Shown: positions 44,801-55,689 of the stretch, in pieces
Layout of the letters: every line of letters begins with the position of its first letter
Position numbering within the stretch: position 1 is the first letter of the stretch
Assembly (NCBI GenBank): GCA_963693285.1
Contig: OY848920.1
Location: forward strand, 3,919,135-3,983,134
Reading direction: 5' to 3'
DNA length: 64,000 nt
From: Xestospongia muta
Taxonomy: Eukaryota; Porifera; Demospongiae; Haplosclerida; Petrosiidae
Made by a program: the position numbers and the translations under genes
Notes under the pieces: generated by a model
Databases searched by the model: none
What the model saw: only the letters and a program-made list of their open reading frames with translations
What the model was told of the DNA's origin: nothing

Positions 44801-47800
44801 TACCTGAATCAGATATTTCAGTGTCAGGATTACGATTAGATGGAAGTCTCTCAATTCGAAGTCTGTCAATTACTTCTACATGAACAAACAAATTATAGAT
44901 AATATCAATAATAATAATGAATTAATTAATAATGACCTAATGTTTGGATATACTAACTACAAGTTAATACAGTTATTAGTTATGTTGTTGTCAGAATTGT
45001 ATAAATTCATAAACTATAATTAAATGAACTGTCAGTTCTTTCACTCAAACCTAACATTACATATTTTGGACCACATGTTCTGTATGTATTACATAACTCT
45101 GATGTATCAGTAACTTGTACTATGCTATGCATTAATTAACCAATAAGGTTTCTCCATATTTAGGTCAATAAATAACTTCCACACTTCCCATAAAGGTATA
45201 TAAGTTCTAATACAATCTTTGTTACAACACTTACATCAATATGATACAAGCCCAAATCTAAGTTGCTACAAGGTCTAAACTACTGTAACTCAATATATGC
45301 ATAAAGCTAACTAGTTGCATTTACAACCACATTGTTGTTACATCCATTTTACTATAGTAATTGAATCATGGCTTCAATTGAAGCTATAAGCACATATTGT
45401 TTCAAGTTAACTAACCCAGTTAATTCAGTTGAAATAGTATCTATCTGTCACTCATAGTTTCAGTTATTGGACATAAACTATAAAGAGTAATTTTTGACTT
45501 CTAGTCAGCTTTATACATATTGAATTGTACCAGTTTTGGCTTTGTTGGGCCTACATCATATTGATAAGATTCTGGTAACCAAGACAACAGTTGAAATGAT
45601 AAAATCCTATTTTAAGTGATATATATAGTTACAAGGTGTTCCCTCCCTTTACTGAACTCTAAACTGGACAGATGACAAAAGAAAAGTCACATGATGTTAT
45701 TAAGCATTTAGTGTATCTAGTTTTATATATAATATGATAAATTGTTAAACAAATTAGTGAACAAGACTATAATTTATAACATTATAATTACAAAACTCAT
45801 CGTAACATTCTTTAATAGTGATGCTAGTGATGTAAACTAGAAAAGTTATAATTTGATTTAATCTACTGTATGGTCCTTGTAAAAACTTTAAGAATCCTTT
45901 CAGTCTAGCTTTAACTACAACAGTAACTGTGAGTTAAACAGATAAGGATTACTATTATGTTGATGTCACACCATCAACAATTCTTTTATACTTTTAGTAA
46001 TGGCAAGAAAGCATTTGAATACTTTTTCATGTTAAGGAATGATTATCTGGGGATGAGACTAGGAACATTGGTGACACTTAGATTGTTCAATATTAAAGAT
46101 ATCTGTTTTCTTTATAAAAAAATCTTGTTGTTATGAAGGATTAAGCTATTACACTGACAAAACAGACTCTCCAGTTTACAATGGCTTCCTCATAAGACGA
46201 CAAAAGATTTGATTTGACAAAACAATTCAACTTATTATCTTCTTACTACTATTGATATTAGAACTTAGCTAAAGCTAACAAGTAGATTTGACACACATGT
46301 ATCCAAAGCAGCAGATGCTGAGTATCCAATATAGCAATTGAAATGAAGCAATCTGATTGGTCAACATGGTCCAAGTCTGTTATACAAAAATTCAACTCTC
46401 TAATTTTTAAATAACTAATTATGTAGATATTTTTTCTGATATTATCTCTAATAATTCATCATTAAAATTAATTTCCTTAAGTATTCTAATTCTGACACAT
46501 CCCTCTATACTTGACAAGTGTGTTCATATGTGATATCATAGAGATGTACAAGCTCTACATCTACCTCTAACTTTGTCAAAAATAATTATTGTTAAAGAAA
46601 CATCAAATTTTACCTCTAAACAAATCTAATTTGATGAATATTTATAAACTTTATTGCTATTAATGATGGATGTGTCTAGAATATTATGGGGACTACTATG
46701 ATCATCATAAGTCTAGATTCAGGGACATTTACATAGTGTACAGCTTCTGTATATAATAGTATACCGTATAGCGCTTTATTTTCAAGGAGCTAAAATTTAG
46801 AGGATTGCTGTAACTGAATTATTTTGCGGAATAAATTTCGAGGTTACTGCAATTGTTAAACTCCTGCCCCTAGCCGGCAAGAGTAGTGCACGTGGGCCTA
46901 TTGCAATGGCTACTTTTAGAGTTGAAGCGATGGTTCATGGCTACCATGTATACCAGTGCGTATTTGGACTCCTAATGTTGGGAAAGAACTGCCATGCAGA
47001 AAGAAATACAGAAACACTCAAGATCCCTTCGCTTTGGCTGTGCTTCATGGAACTACTACTTATCACATGTGTGGGTGTGTGGCTAAAATCGACCCCATAG
47101 CTGACCTTGATTATACCATATAATTCAAGGACCCAATTTTCGTCTCTAAGACAAAATCTGCAAAAACCTCGAAATTTAAGCTCCTCGAAAATAAAGCGCT
47201 ATACGGTAGTTGTCTATAACATCTTTAACTAAACAGATAAGAATTACTATCAAGTCAGTATGTTGGTTCCATGTGTGTATATGTTATGAGACATATTGTA
47301 AGATAGACACATCCTAAAAACACAATAAAGTTCATTCTAAATACCAGTACTACATACTACATGTATGTTGTGATGTATAGAAGTAGTTAATAAAAAACTA
47401 TATCAAAGTCTTTGATAACAGAATGATAACATTTTGTAATTCAAAATGTTTGTACTACACAGTTTATTGACAGTGACAGTATTAATAAAACAACATCATT
47501 ACTTAATAATAATAACTTACCTAATTTAAGATATTGACGTATACTATTAGCTATCTCCTTGTTGTTAATAACAGGACTCTCTGCAGCAGTAATCAATGTT
47601 TCCCAAGTATCAGGTGATGATTTTGTTTCTTCCCAGATGTTGATTACTTTCTTGAATTTGGTTACGTCATTGTCCTCACTTTGTTTTATCTCATCCAAAA
47701 CATTGCGACGTACTTGTAATAATAATCCAATATCATACCATTTGTCACTGATATCAATTAATGCAATAAGTAGTTCACCTTTATTAAGAGTCTCCTTTAA

Positions 47801-50800
47801 TATACTGGTAATATCTGAGATAACAATGTAACAATTATTATAACAAACTGTCATGTTATAAATTAATTAATGTCTTAAAATTATCATTTTAAATGTATGT
47901 GGTATTGATTAAGTGTTGACAAATGAAAACTTCAATTATCAATAAATGGACATGGAATTTAATACAGAAACTTGGAATATAAATTGGAATTATATTTATA
48001 CAATTAACTAGGACATCTACATGTACTACTATTCTTCTACTGTTAATAACATTTACTGTTTATCATTCAATGACTTCACTCACACTGATCTAACAAATTT
48101 ACTACTTATAATACAATGGTTTGTGGTTGGGCTTTAAATAGAATATGTTGTAAATGTTTCAACTAATACTGGATATTAAGTACTTTAGGGTGTGGCTTGT
48201 TTAGGTTAATTATAAATTAGTTGTACATGTGTACATGTTAACAAGTAAAGTAGTAATTTGTGTGTGTACTGTTGACGTATACTAATATTAATAATTAACA
48301 GACATGTATATAGTATTTAAAGTCATTTTGATCATTGTAACTTAAAAAGCAAAGTATAATACTAACACTCTTTTTCATAGTAAACAGTGCTAATGTATCA
48401 TAGTTTGTGTCATTATAATAACAGAAAATTATCCATTTTTAACTATTTTCTATATTATATAGAGACAATGATATAAACAGTAACTACATCACAGAGACAA
48501 AGTAGAACTTAGCCTCATACCCAGACATTCATTCAATGGAAGGATGAGTTGTAATCTATCAAGCTAGACCCTCCTCTTTGCACAAGAAGAGTCTAGTAAA
48601 AGTCACAATTGATTAACTTCAACTGAACAATTAGATTCCACTACTCATATTCTGGCTAGTGTGGGTGGTAGGAAGTAGAATATAAATGTTGTTATTTATA
48701 TTCTATATTTATATTTTTGAAGTGAAGAAAGATATTTTAGTCCTTTTTTTCAAACTAAGACTGTTTTATGACTCTATAAGTCAGTAACTATGATGTTTTA
48801 AAGTATGTAAATCTACAAACATAACATAAATGCATTGTAAAGGAAATTAGTATGCTCCAGGAAAGGGTGTGGCTTCTTTATTTCCATTTATCATCATTAA
48901 TTAAAATTCTGATAAGACCTTTACTAGACATTTCTAACACATCAGTTAAGAGGAGGGTATAACTGGATAGACTAGATGAACTGGTAACTACTACTTGTAC
49001 ATGTAACAATTAATTGGAATCAATGATAAAGTCATTCATGAGCTAATCCTTTAACAATGAAGTAGTCATAATTAAAGTAAAATAATAAATCAATGATATA
49101 TATTCATTTCCTTTATATTATAGCTGACTATGAAAAGAGTTGGACTCTGTCTTCTAAAGCAGATAACATCAAGTTTGCTATGTAACATACAATAGAATGG
49201 TAAGCCTTAAAATATCAGATGAAATCAGTCACTGTTCATATCATATGAGTCATCAAATCAAGTGTATAAGTATACATAAGGTAGATAGACATGTAATACA
49301 CTGTATTGTAATGAAAAACAAACTAGAAAAAACTGGGAAAGTTTTCATTTGATTGAATCTACTGTATGGTCAATGAACAGTAACTGTGAGTTAAACAGAT
49401 AAGGATTACTATCAAGTCAATGTGTTAGTATGGTATGTTCTATGTGTGTACATGTTACATGTTATGAGATCATCTTGTGAGTGAAGGCTGGTTCACATAA
49501 CAACACAAAGCTTTGCATCACATTGCGTCATGTTGTGTAGTGTGTACACACGTCAATTTATGAACACAGTGTGTGCACGACCTACAAATGTGACATGTCA
49601 CAACGCGAGGATAGAATCAAGTTTCAAGCAATGTCTTCATCCAATCAAATTTCAATAACCACATGTTTTGAGTATTGACAGACGAGAAACTTATTGAGAC
49701 TGTTCATTGTTTCCCTTGCTTGTGGAAAGTATCTAGCAAAAGCTACAAGGATGCAAGAGCAAGAGAAAACACATGGAAGGAAGTGGCAAGCTAGGTAACT
49801 GAATAAACAACAAACAGAAATTATACATAGCTGTTGAGTAAATATAGGATACACCTACATTGTTCACTTCAGTCTCCATTTTGTACTAGTAATAGAGTTT
49901 ATAATGATGAGGATGGAGTTTTGTTCACATGTATCCTCTTTTTTATATGAACAGCATTGATGCTACACTACACAATGTGACACCAAGAGTGAAAAGTGAC
50001 CCATATACAAGTGTAGTTTGTTGAACCCATCTTTAGACACATCCAAACACATTAGAAGTTCAATCTTAATACAAGTACTACATATTATACGTACGTTAAA
50101 ACTTATTGACACAATACTGTAATTATTTGAAAATTTTGTGCCTCTAATTTGAATAATAACTAATTGTTTGTAACCTTTCTATAATTTTTCTCTCTAATAT
50201 TCTTTTGTAAAATTAAAGCTTAATGTACTTATAATTTTGTCATTTATCTCCTTATTTGGTAAGTTGTGCAATGGAGAAGATGGTGATTTGGACATTGAAG
50301 AAAGCAGAGAAGACAGTATTTTACTGTAATGATTATCATTGTTATTCATTTTAATACCATAATAGTAGATCAGTTTGGAATATTCTCATGACACATGTTC
50401 TACTATTCTTCTATTTATTATGATCACTACTGTGTATCTATCATGACTATTCATTTCTTCTATTTCTCCTGAAACTTGTCTCCTACCTCAGGACTCCATT
50501 CAACTTTGTAAATGTGATAACCTCTGTACCATATTGGACAAATTGGCTCCTAGAACTTAGTCTGTTGTCTCTTTATTTTTAATTAGTCTGTCCTTGTTAC
50601 TGTACATTGTTACTTTGGTACAGTGTATTGACAGTGACATTAGGTGTGGTTTATATTTAATTTAATTCAATAAAGTTTACATCTATAAACTGACTTAATT
50701 CCATTCAAAAAGGATTGTTAATGACCTTCATTATATGGAAAGGTCAGAACAAGACATGACTACCTACAAACTGATCACAATTATTCATAACATGTACAAA

Positions 50801-53800
50801 ACATTCCTGTGTTCAAATTATAACTGATACAATCAACATCAAACCACTTTGAAGTGAATTGAGACTAATTTGATTTTTCAATCACATTCAACTGATGTAC
50901 ATTGTGTGTGAACAATGTTGATTATAACTGAATTGAATACACTTTACAGTAGTAGTCTGAACACCACTATTAATAACCTCATTACTTAATAATAATAACT
51001 TATTACTCTTACCTGTACTAAGATATTGACGTATTAGATCAGCTGTCTCCTTGTCATTAACAGTAGGACTCTCAATAGCAGTTATCACTGTTGCCCAGTT
51101 AACGGGGGATGACTGACTAGTTAGAAAGTTCTCAATGACTACAAAGAGTTTATCATCATTGCCCCTCTGATTGTGTTTCAAATTATCCAAAACACTGCGA
51201 CGTACTTGTAATGATAATCCAATATCATACCATTTGTCACTAATATCATATAATAGATTGAATAGTTCAAGAATTGTAGGAGTCTCCTTTAATATACTAG
51301 TAATATCTGAGATAAAAACAAAACAATTATTATAACAAACTGTCATATTATAAATTAATTAATGTTTTAAATATTATCATTTTAAATATATGTGGTATTG
51401 ATTAAGTGTTGACAAATGAAAACTTCAATTATCAATAAATGGACATGGAATTTAATACAGAAACTTGGAATATAAAATTGTAATTATATTTATACAATTA
51501 ACTAGGACATCTACATGTACTACTATTCTTCTACTGTTAATAACATTTACTGTTTATAATTTAATGACTTCACTCACACTGATCTAACAAATTTATTACT
51601 TATAATACAACGGTTTGTGAGTGGGCTATAAATAGAATATGTGGTATGTCAAACAAATACTATACTCTGTCCAAGTTGAGAAGAGCTCCTCATTAAAAAA
51701 AAGGTGTTTTATGCATGGAATGTAAGGTGAGGTATTTCCTCACCTATTATAGGCATTTAGTACTGAAGTACATTTTAATGTTACTCATTATTTGGTCACA
51801 TGGATGTCATGTGAACACATCATGTTTTCAATCATGTTTGTTAAGATACCAAAGCAAAGAGACAGATGTCACAAACAAAGGAGGTTGTTACAAATGTCTA
51901 TGACTATTTTGAGAAAACTCAACAGGTGTAAACAGACTCAAGGATCTCATAAATGAACATCTGATGCCACAGGAGTTTCACGTAACAGTATCAAGAGGCT
52001 ATGAAAAGAGAAAGTTCTAGACATTCTCAGTCTTCCTTCTTTGTAAAAAGGTTTTTTCAGAACCACGGTGGCTTTATAGCTGCCTTAAATTGTAAAAGAC
52101 AATACCTGATTACCGTATTAATAATAATAATCATTATAATAGAACATCTGTTTATAATTATAACTGTAATTTTGAATTGCCATGTGACATATGGCTGACT
52201 TCTCAAGGTGAAATGTGTTATTTGTTAAATCTTCGAAGGCACATAATTTATAGTATGACAAAGGTATGCCATTGAAAATGTATGTGACACATCCCTAATA
52301 GAATATGTTTCAATGCTCATATAGTACAAAGCATTGCATGAGCATCATCAGCATATAGAGTGTTATAGCAAAATATTATAAATAAGGAAATAAAATTTTT
52401 TTAAATTATTATAAATAAGGAAATAAAATTCTTTGGCTTGTGTAGCTACAAAAGGATATTGCAAAACATTTATCTGTTCTCATTAAATTTGAGGTCAACA
52501 TGTTATTGAGTTTGCCATTGGAATCCAACAATCAATAGGATCTAACACATAAATGTCACTTTCTGTTATCAAAATAGCCAGAGGCATTCAAAATTACACA
52601 GCCAACAACACTACTATAATGGTTTTATAGCACTCAAACTAAGACATAAATGTGGAAGTAGTAAACTGCTTATATATTCTCTATTTATGTTTACTTATTG
52701 CTTCTTTCTTTGGACAAAGGTTTTGGATTTTCAATCCAAACTAGTTTATATAAATAAAGAGTATAAACAAATGTAGCTTGTGTGATAAGCATATATGTGT
52801 ATAAGTGCTGAAAAGGCACAACAGTTGGAGAGCTGAATTTATGAACCAATCAATATCAATAATTAAAACATGGCATAAGCTCATTGTTAGTTGTGACATA
52901 ATTAGAAAGACTGTCACTAAAATGTAAATACAGAGTTCACTGTATATTAGCAAGCCATTATTGTTTGTGCAATTGTTGAATATAATTGAACACAATAATG
53001 TCAGCTTTTAAAGAAATGTAGAACTGAACTTATAGTTTGATGAAATTCTAATTCTGGAACACTTTGCCCATAAAAAGGACAGTCTCAAGCATTTTTACTA
53101 TACCAAATGTCTAAACAAAACTCAGCCACAATTCTGTTGTCTTGATTATGATTTCAAAAAAACTTATTTCTTGTTAAAGTCCTTATAGATCTCACCAATA
53201 GTGACAAATATAAAACTATAGAACACAAAAGCTATATGTATTTAATAGGTTTTTTGGACTAACCTCTTTTCATATTCAATTCAAACTAGTTTGAATAATT
53301 ACAATTGAGAACAATAATAGCCTACATGAGTGCTTGAAATACTTGGAGAGCTAAGTTAATTAACTAATGGCACCTAAGCTGACAGTAATTAAGTTCATCA
53401 TAGTTTGATGAGCTATCATTGTTAATGTAACTGTCAACTGTTATTGACCTGAGTAGTGTCAGACATTGCTTTATAAAATTCAAATTTCGGAATAAACTTT
53501 TTATCTGTAACAGGGATAATTACTCTAACTCATAAGTGACTAATAGATACATAGATATGTATAAAAGGGAAACAAGCCATTTATTTTAATAGTAGAGTTA
53601 CCAGTTTCAGGGCCAGGATTGAGTTCAACATCTCCTGATAAAATGAGAAGAAGTGAGAGAAAGACTCCTAACGAGAAGGTAACATCTTTAATCTTCCTGA
53701 TCATAGTCACTCCATCTATCCTACTACTGCTCTCAGTGTTTGGAGTTCCTTTTGTGTGACTGCTATAAGATGTCTGATGACATGCCCACAATCCAATACT

Positions 53801-53827
53801 CAATCTCCATTGAATGGTATCAATCAT
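38818..53827 (-). CDS. Gene B: 2A leader - Death - Death - ROCO-like NTPase (5-exon model)
   Basis: My splice model is complement of 53602-53827, 51013-51306, 47521-47814, 44804-44875 and 38829-40889, or to the stop at 38818 if the last donor is unused (about 985 residues). All joins are phase 1 with GT-AG ends. The order is a 2A-type leader, two tandem Death-fold domains, a short linker and a ROCO-like NTPase. Compared with gene A it gains the 2A leader and a second N-terminal Death domain. It shows no C-terminal Death exon within the window. The ROCO exon ends at a good donor (GAAT|GTGAGT), so further exons may have been lost or displaced by the hAT insertion. Function is inferred as innate sensing or death-type signalling, by family analogy only. 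Confidence 0.75.
38829..40889 (-). CDS. Gene B exon 5: ROCO-like P-loop NTPase with COR-like region
   Basis: The exon is 2061 nt, the same length as its gene A counterpart, and open throughout. Motifs in order are SGAPGTGKSSFL (Walker A), an acidic and variable insert, IYGIDTGGQAAF (switch-II-like), LGTYYDELL in the G4 position, PIRWFLFKLELD starting the COR-like region, YYHNLTVFLYFP, LHPQPLF and PFPRGIFPALVVNLL. A Cys/His-containing tail (FYCKIPDCPNKSSEHFC) precedes the donor. The variable insert and the G4 region differ most from gene A, while the COR-like part is well conserved. GTP binding is likely; the non-standard G4 leaves nucleotide preference open. Confidence 0.85.
40890..43690. repeat. 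Intron 4 of gene B with minisatellite blocks
   Basis: The intron holds an internal duplication: 41570-42660 and 42780-44690 are two copies of the block also found at 7500-8830 in gene A. Each contains the TACTAAGTATC / CCCAGGATGTAC minisatellite (about 42000-42480 and 43280-43680). No gene is seen. Confidence 0.7.
43691..44292 (+). mobile_element. MITE 2 with captured HIRAN-like domain
   Basis: Ends are CCGAATTTCCTCATGTAAAC and, inverted, CCGTATTTCCTCGTAGAAAC, flanked by TA. The related minisatellite at 31190, 42290 and 8390 shows the uninterrupted site (AATACTTAGCACTAA). On the plus strand at 43813-44043 the element encodes 76 residues: VVTGHHIYKTIWTPFIGEML, then NLYDRYAESLTRDSKIIEHM and ISKVSWHFLKH. 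This fits the HIRAN-like pattern found in the other two MITEs and is the best preserved of the three. A stop follows immediately after FLKH, so the domain is truncated at its C-terminus. Confidence 0.8.
44293..44803. other. Intron 4 of gene B, distal part
   Basis: Continuation of the block paralogous to gene A 8390-9210, without the 280-bp fold-back insertion present there. No gene is seen. Confidence 0.6.
44804..44875 (-). CDS. Gene B exon 4: linker exon
   Basis: A 72-nt phase-1 exon encoding a polar linker (VIDRLRIERLPSNRNPDTEI then SDSG). It is homologous to gene A exon 3 but 15 nt longer. Acceptor CATGTAG, donor GTAATT. Confidence 0.75.
44876..46763. other. Intron 3 of gene B, block shared with gene A
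   Basis: Closely similar to 9280-10690 up to about 46300, then to 27650-27900. The short frame equivalent to gene A 10351-10587 is disrupted here, which argues against a gene in either copy. Confidence 0.6.
46764..47206 (+). mobile_element. MITE 3 with captured HIRAN-like fragment
   Basis: Ends are CCGTATAGCGCTTTATTTTC and its near-perfect inverse, flanked by TA. The inverted ends extend about 40 bp. On the plus strand from 46906 the frame reads MATFRVEAMVHGYHVYQCVF and continues to KNCHAERNTE; after a frameshift the pattern resumes as NTQDPFALAVLHGTTTYHM. Together they fit the HIRAN-like template (HGYHVYxxxW, E.N..DPFA.AV). The domain is decayed. Terminal sequences beyond CCGTAT differ from MITEs 1 and 2, so this is a separate subfamily. 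Confidence 0.8.
47521..47814 (-). CDS. Gene B exon 3: second Death domain
   Basis: Another 294-nt phase-1 Death exon, more diverged: ETLNKGELLIALIDISDKWY, then LLQVRRNVLDEIKQSEDNDV, KVINIWEETKSSPDTWETLI and EIANSIRQYLKLG. Acceptor TATCTCAG, donor GTAAGT. The tandem arrangement with exon 2 doubles the N-terminal interaction module. Because both exons are symmetric phase 1, either could be skipped without losing frame, so alternative splicing is possible. Confidence 0.85.
47815..51012. other. Intron 2 of gene B
   Basis: Between the two Death exons. 47815-48140 repeats the sequence downstream of gene A exon 2. 48420-49200 resembles parts of 29400-29720. From about 49612 it is close to 10910-12300. 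It contains the second MADF fragment (49675-49797). No gene of its own is seen. Confidence 0.55.
49675..49797 (+). pseudogene. MADF-type DNA-binding domain fragment, second copy
   Basis: Almost identical to 10965-11090: LTDEKLIETVHCFPCLWKVS then KSYKDARARENTWKEVAS and a stop. The sequence upstream differs from the A copy (49490-49612 has GCTGGTTCACATAACAACAC and several ACAC/TGTG motifs), which may be the original transposon flank. Confidence 0.6.
51013..51306 (-). CDS. Gene B exon 2: first Death domain
   Basis: The exon is 294 nt, phase 1 at both ends, and very similar to gene A exon 2. It shares ISDKWYDIGLSLQVRRSVLD and ETADLIRQYLSTG; differences cluster in the loop around LKHNQRGNDDKLF and the ILELFNLLYD start. 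Acceptor TATCTCAG, donor GTAAGAG. It follows the 2A leader directly in the model. Confidence 0.85.
51307..53601. other. Intron 1 of gene B
   Basis: 51307-52290 matches intron 1 of gene A and holds the second copy of the transposase-like relic (51845-52025). A 35-bp direct repeat (AAATTATTATAAATAAGGAA type) lies at about 52370-52430. The remainder is AT-rich without a supported gene; 52440-53560 resembles 30120-30370. Confidence 0.5.
53602..53827 (-). CDS. Gene B exon 1: hydrophobic leader with 2A ribosome-skipping motif
   Basis: The exon encodes 75 residues plus one base. A second in-frame methionine at 53704 begins MIRKIKDVTF, followed by a hydrophobic run (SLGVFLSLLLIL) and then SGDVELNPGP. 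The core DVELNPGP (residues 66-73, bases 53609-53632) fits the D[VI]ExNPGP consensus of 2A sequences, where the ribosome skips the Gly-Pro bond. The exon ends two codons later at a GTAACT donor in phase 1, matching the Death exon at 51306. 2A sequences overlapping signal peptides are established for sea-urchin NLR-type immune proteins and are reported from sponges. Here skipping would release a cytosolic Death-ROCO protein starting with proline; without skipping the leader could direct the protein to the secretory route. Non-LTR retrotransposons also carry 2A, but no reverse transcriptase is seen nearby. Confidence 0.8.
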
Positions 53828-53829
53828 TA

Positions 53830-54420
53830 CTACAATGTGAAAAGATCTATTTACAATAAAAGTTTTATCACATCAATTAAAATGAAAGTATATGTAATAT
53901 GATATGCATCAATGATTTGTCAATGATATCTTTATGTATACAATAATACAAAAGAATATAAGAATAATTGGCTGTTTATATTATGTGTGTATATGAATCA
54001 GCTCTGGTTCAATGAGCATAACATCAGTTTATAATTTTTGCATGAGTGAAATACTCATCTACATATATAGATATCAAAATGTGTAATATCTACCGAGTTA
54101 ACTCATATTTCTTATTGATTGTTGAGAATTTTAGAATAACTGTATCCTAAAAATATGAAAATATAACTGGTTCATATTACAAAAATTGATGAAATTAGAC
54201 ACCTGTGGAAAAATTATGGTGCAGCATATACATCCAAGGTGGTCTAGTGGTCAGTGAACCTTCTATTTGTAGAGTGTCTAGTCACAAGTGATAACTATAT
54301 TATATATATACATCAGTACCATAATACAAGACTTTTTTAAAGGAGGTTAAATTTTTAGCATGCAGAGAGTGCTGTGAATGAAGACATATTCATGAATATG
54401 TATCCTAATTTGAGAAAACA
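53830..54420. other. Upstream region of gene B
   Basis: Presumed promoter side of gene B. A tRNA-A-box-like string (GGTGGTCTAGTGGTCAGTGA) occurs at 54239 but no complete tRNA follows. No other element is recognised. Confidence 0.35.
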
Positions 54421-54426
54421 CATATT

Positions 54427-54614
54427 GCACTAAAAAACTTAAATAAACGGCTACATATATGTGGTACCTACGTGGACACTTTGCACAGGATGTATACAAT
54501 ACTTGGTATCAAGGATCATTAAACTACTTTGATACCAAATTTGGTAAACATCCTGTACAAAGTGGCTGTATAGCAACCACATATACATACACATTTATTC
54601 AAAACTTTTAGTGC
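54427..54614. repeat. Long imperfect hairpin (fold-back, about 188 nt)
   Basis: The left half, GCACTAAAAAACTTAAATAA through ATATATGTGG…GACACTTTGCACAGGATGTA…TTGGTATCAA, is matched by the inverse of the right half (TTTGATACCAA…TACATCCTGTACAAAGTGGC-like…CCACATATAC…TTTTAGTGC). The arms are about 85-90 nt with a short loop near 54513-54520. It could be a fold-back MITE or a source of a double-stranded precursor RNA. Confidence 0.75.
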
Positions 54615-54619
54615 GACGT

Positions 54620-55640
54620 GTGTGGTTTTACCAAATAATATTACATATCAATTAGGGGCACAGCTATATAGTTAATTTTATCAAGTGATGTTCATGTAAT
54701 AATTATTATTGATAGGCATGCTCAATACTTTAATGACAAGGAAATCAATAATTGCCAACTCAACGATTTGTAATGGTATCATATTGAGATGCCAATTTAC
54801 TAACAAGAGAGAGGATGTCTGGTAAATTTAGTCAAATCCATTGACAATGTGTCATAATACATCACTTGTAAGCAAGAGAATGGATCTCAATGAAAACAAT
54901 TCACACAAAAGTAGTTAAAAACTTATGATTATGATAGCTTCAAGGATTATTTTTAAAGAGCTATACTTTTAGTCTCACATAGTATTAACATTAATAATGA
55001 CCAGTTTAATACAACAAGCTTGTATATAAGACCAATGAACAATCAACTAGATACTAATCTTTTGATCATAAGCCTTCATAAATAATCAGGCATTTAACCC
55101 CACACTCTCTTATTTGTGAACATACAAAGGAATTATTAATAGAATCATACCTAATTACTTCAAGGAAAACAACACGACAGATCAACAATAACTAATAAAA
55201 AACTGTAGATTTAACTAAACAGTAAGAACCATCCTTTAGGGCGACCCTGACTATGGTGGAGTGGAGGAGTGACAGAAATACCGGAAATAACTATAAGTCT
55301 ATAATTCGTATAATTAGAAAGGACAGATCCTCAATAGCTGACAGTATCATTTGTATGTTCTATTTTTGTTTAGAGAGAAAATTCTCTCTGTATAAATACA
55401 TAATCTGAATAACAGTTAGTTATGCAAAAGAAATTTTAGACACACTAAATAGCAACTGAGATGTACATACTGTTATTATGCAGCTTGCTAAAAATTACGT
55501 AAAGGTGTCCTTATGTGTGGTCTGTACTATAATGATAATGATTATTATGACTATTATACATACATACATCATGTAGTTTAAAACAAACTGACAAACACAC
55601 TTTGTGTAAATAATAAATAATTTGCTTTTATTAGAAGCAT
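54620..55640. other. Intergenic, nothing recognised
   Basis: AT-rich sequence; a short piece at 55270-55320 (CCGGAAATAACTATAAGTCT) resembles the upstream region at 14980-15010. No gene is supported. Confidence 0.4.
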
Positions 55641-55689
55641 AATGTTTGCAAGATTCACCAGCTCAAGTCTCCAAAGAAAACAGTTCAGC

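Noticed and set aside
53602..53827. 2A motif as part of a non-LTR retrotransposon ORF
   Set aside because: Retrotransposons often carry 2A, but no endonuclease or reverse transcriptase frame lies nearby, and the exon has a donor in phase with the Death exon. Kept as the alternative in the finding.
54239..54310. tRNA-like start (GGTGGTCTAGTGGTCAGTGA resembles an A box)
   Set aside because: No B box (GGTTCGA-type) or cloverleaf follows. It may be a decayed tRNA or SINE fragment but cannot be supported.
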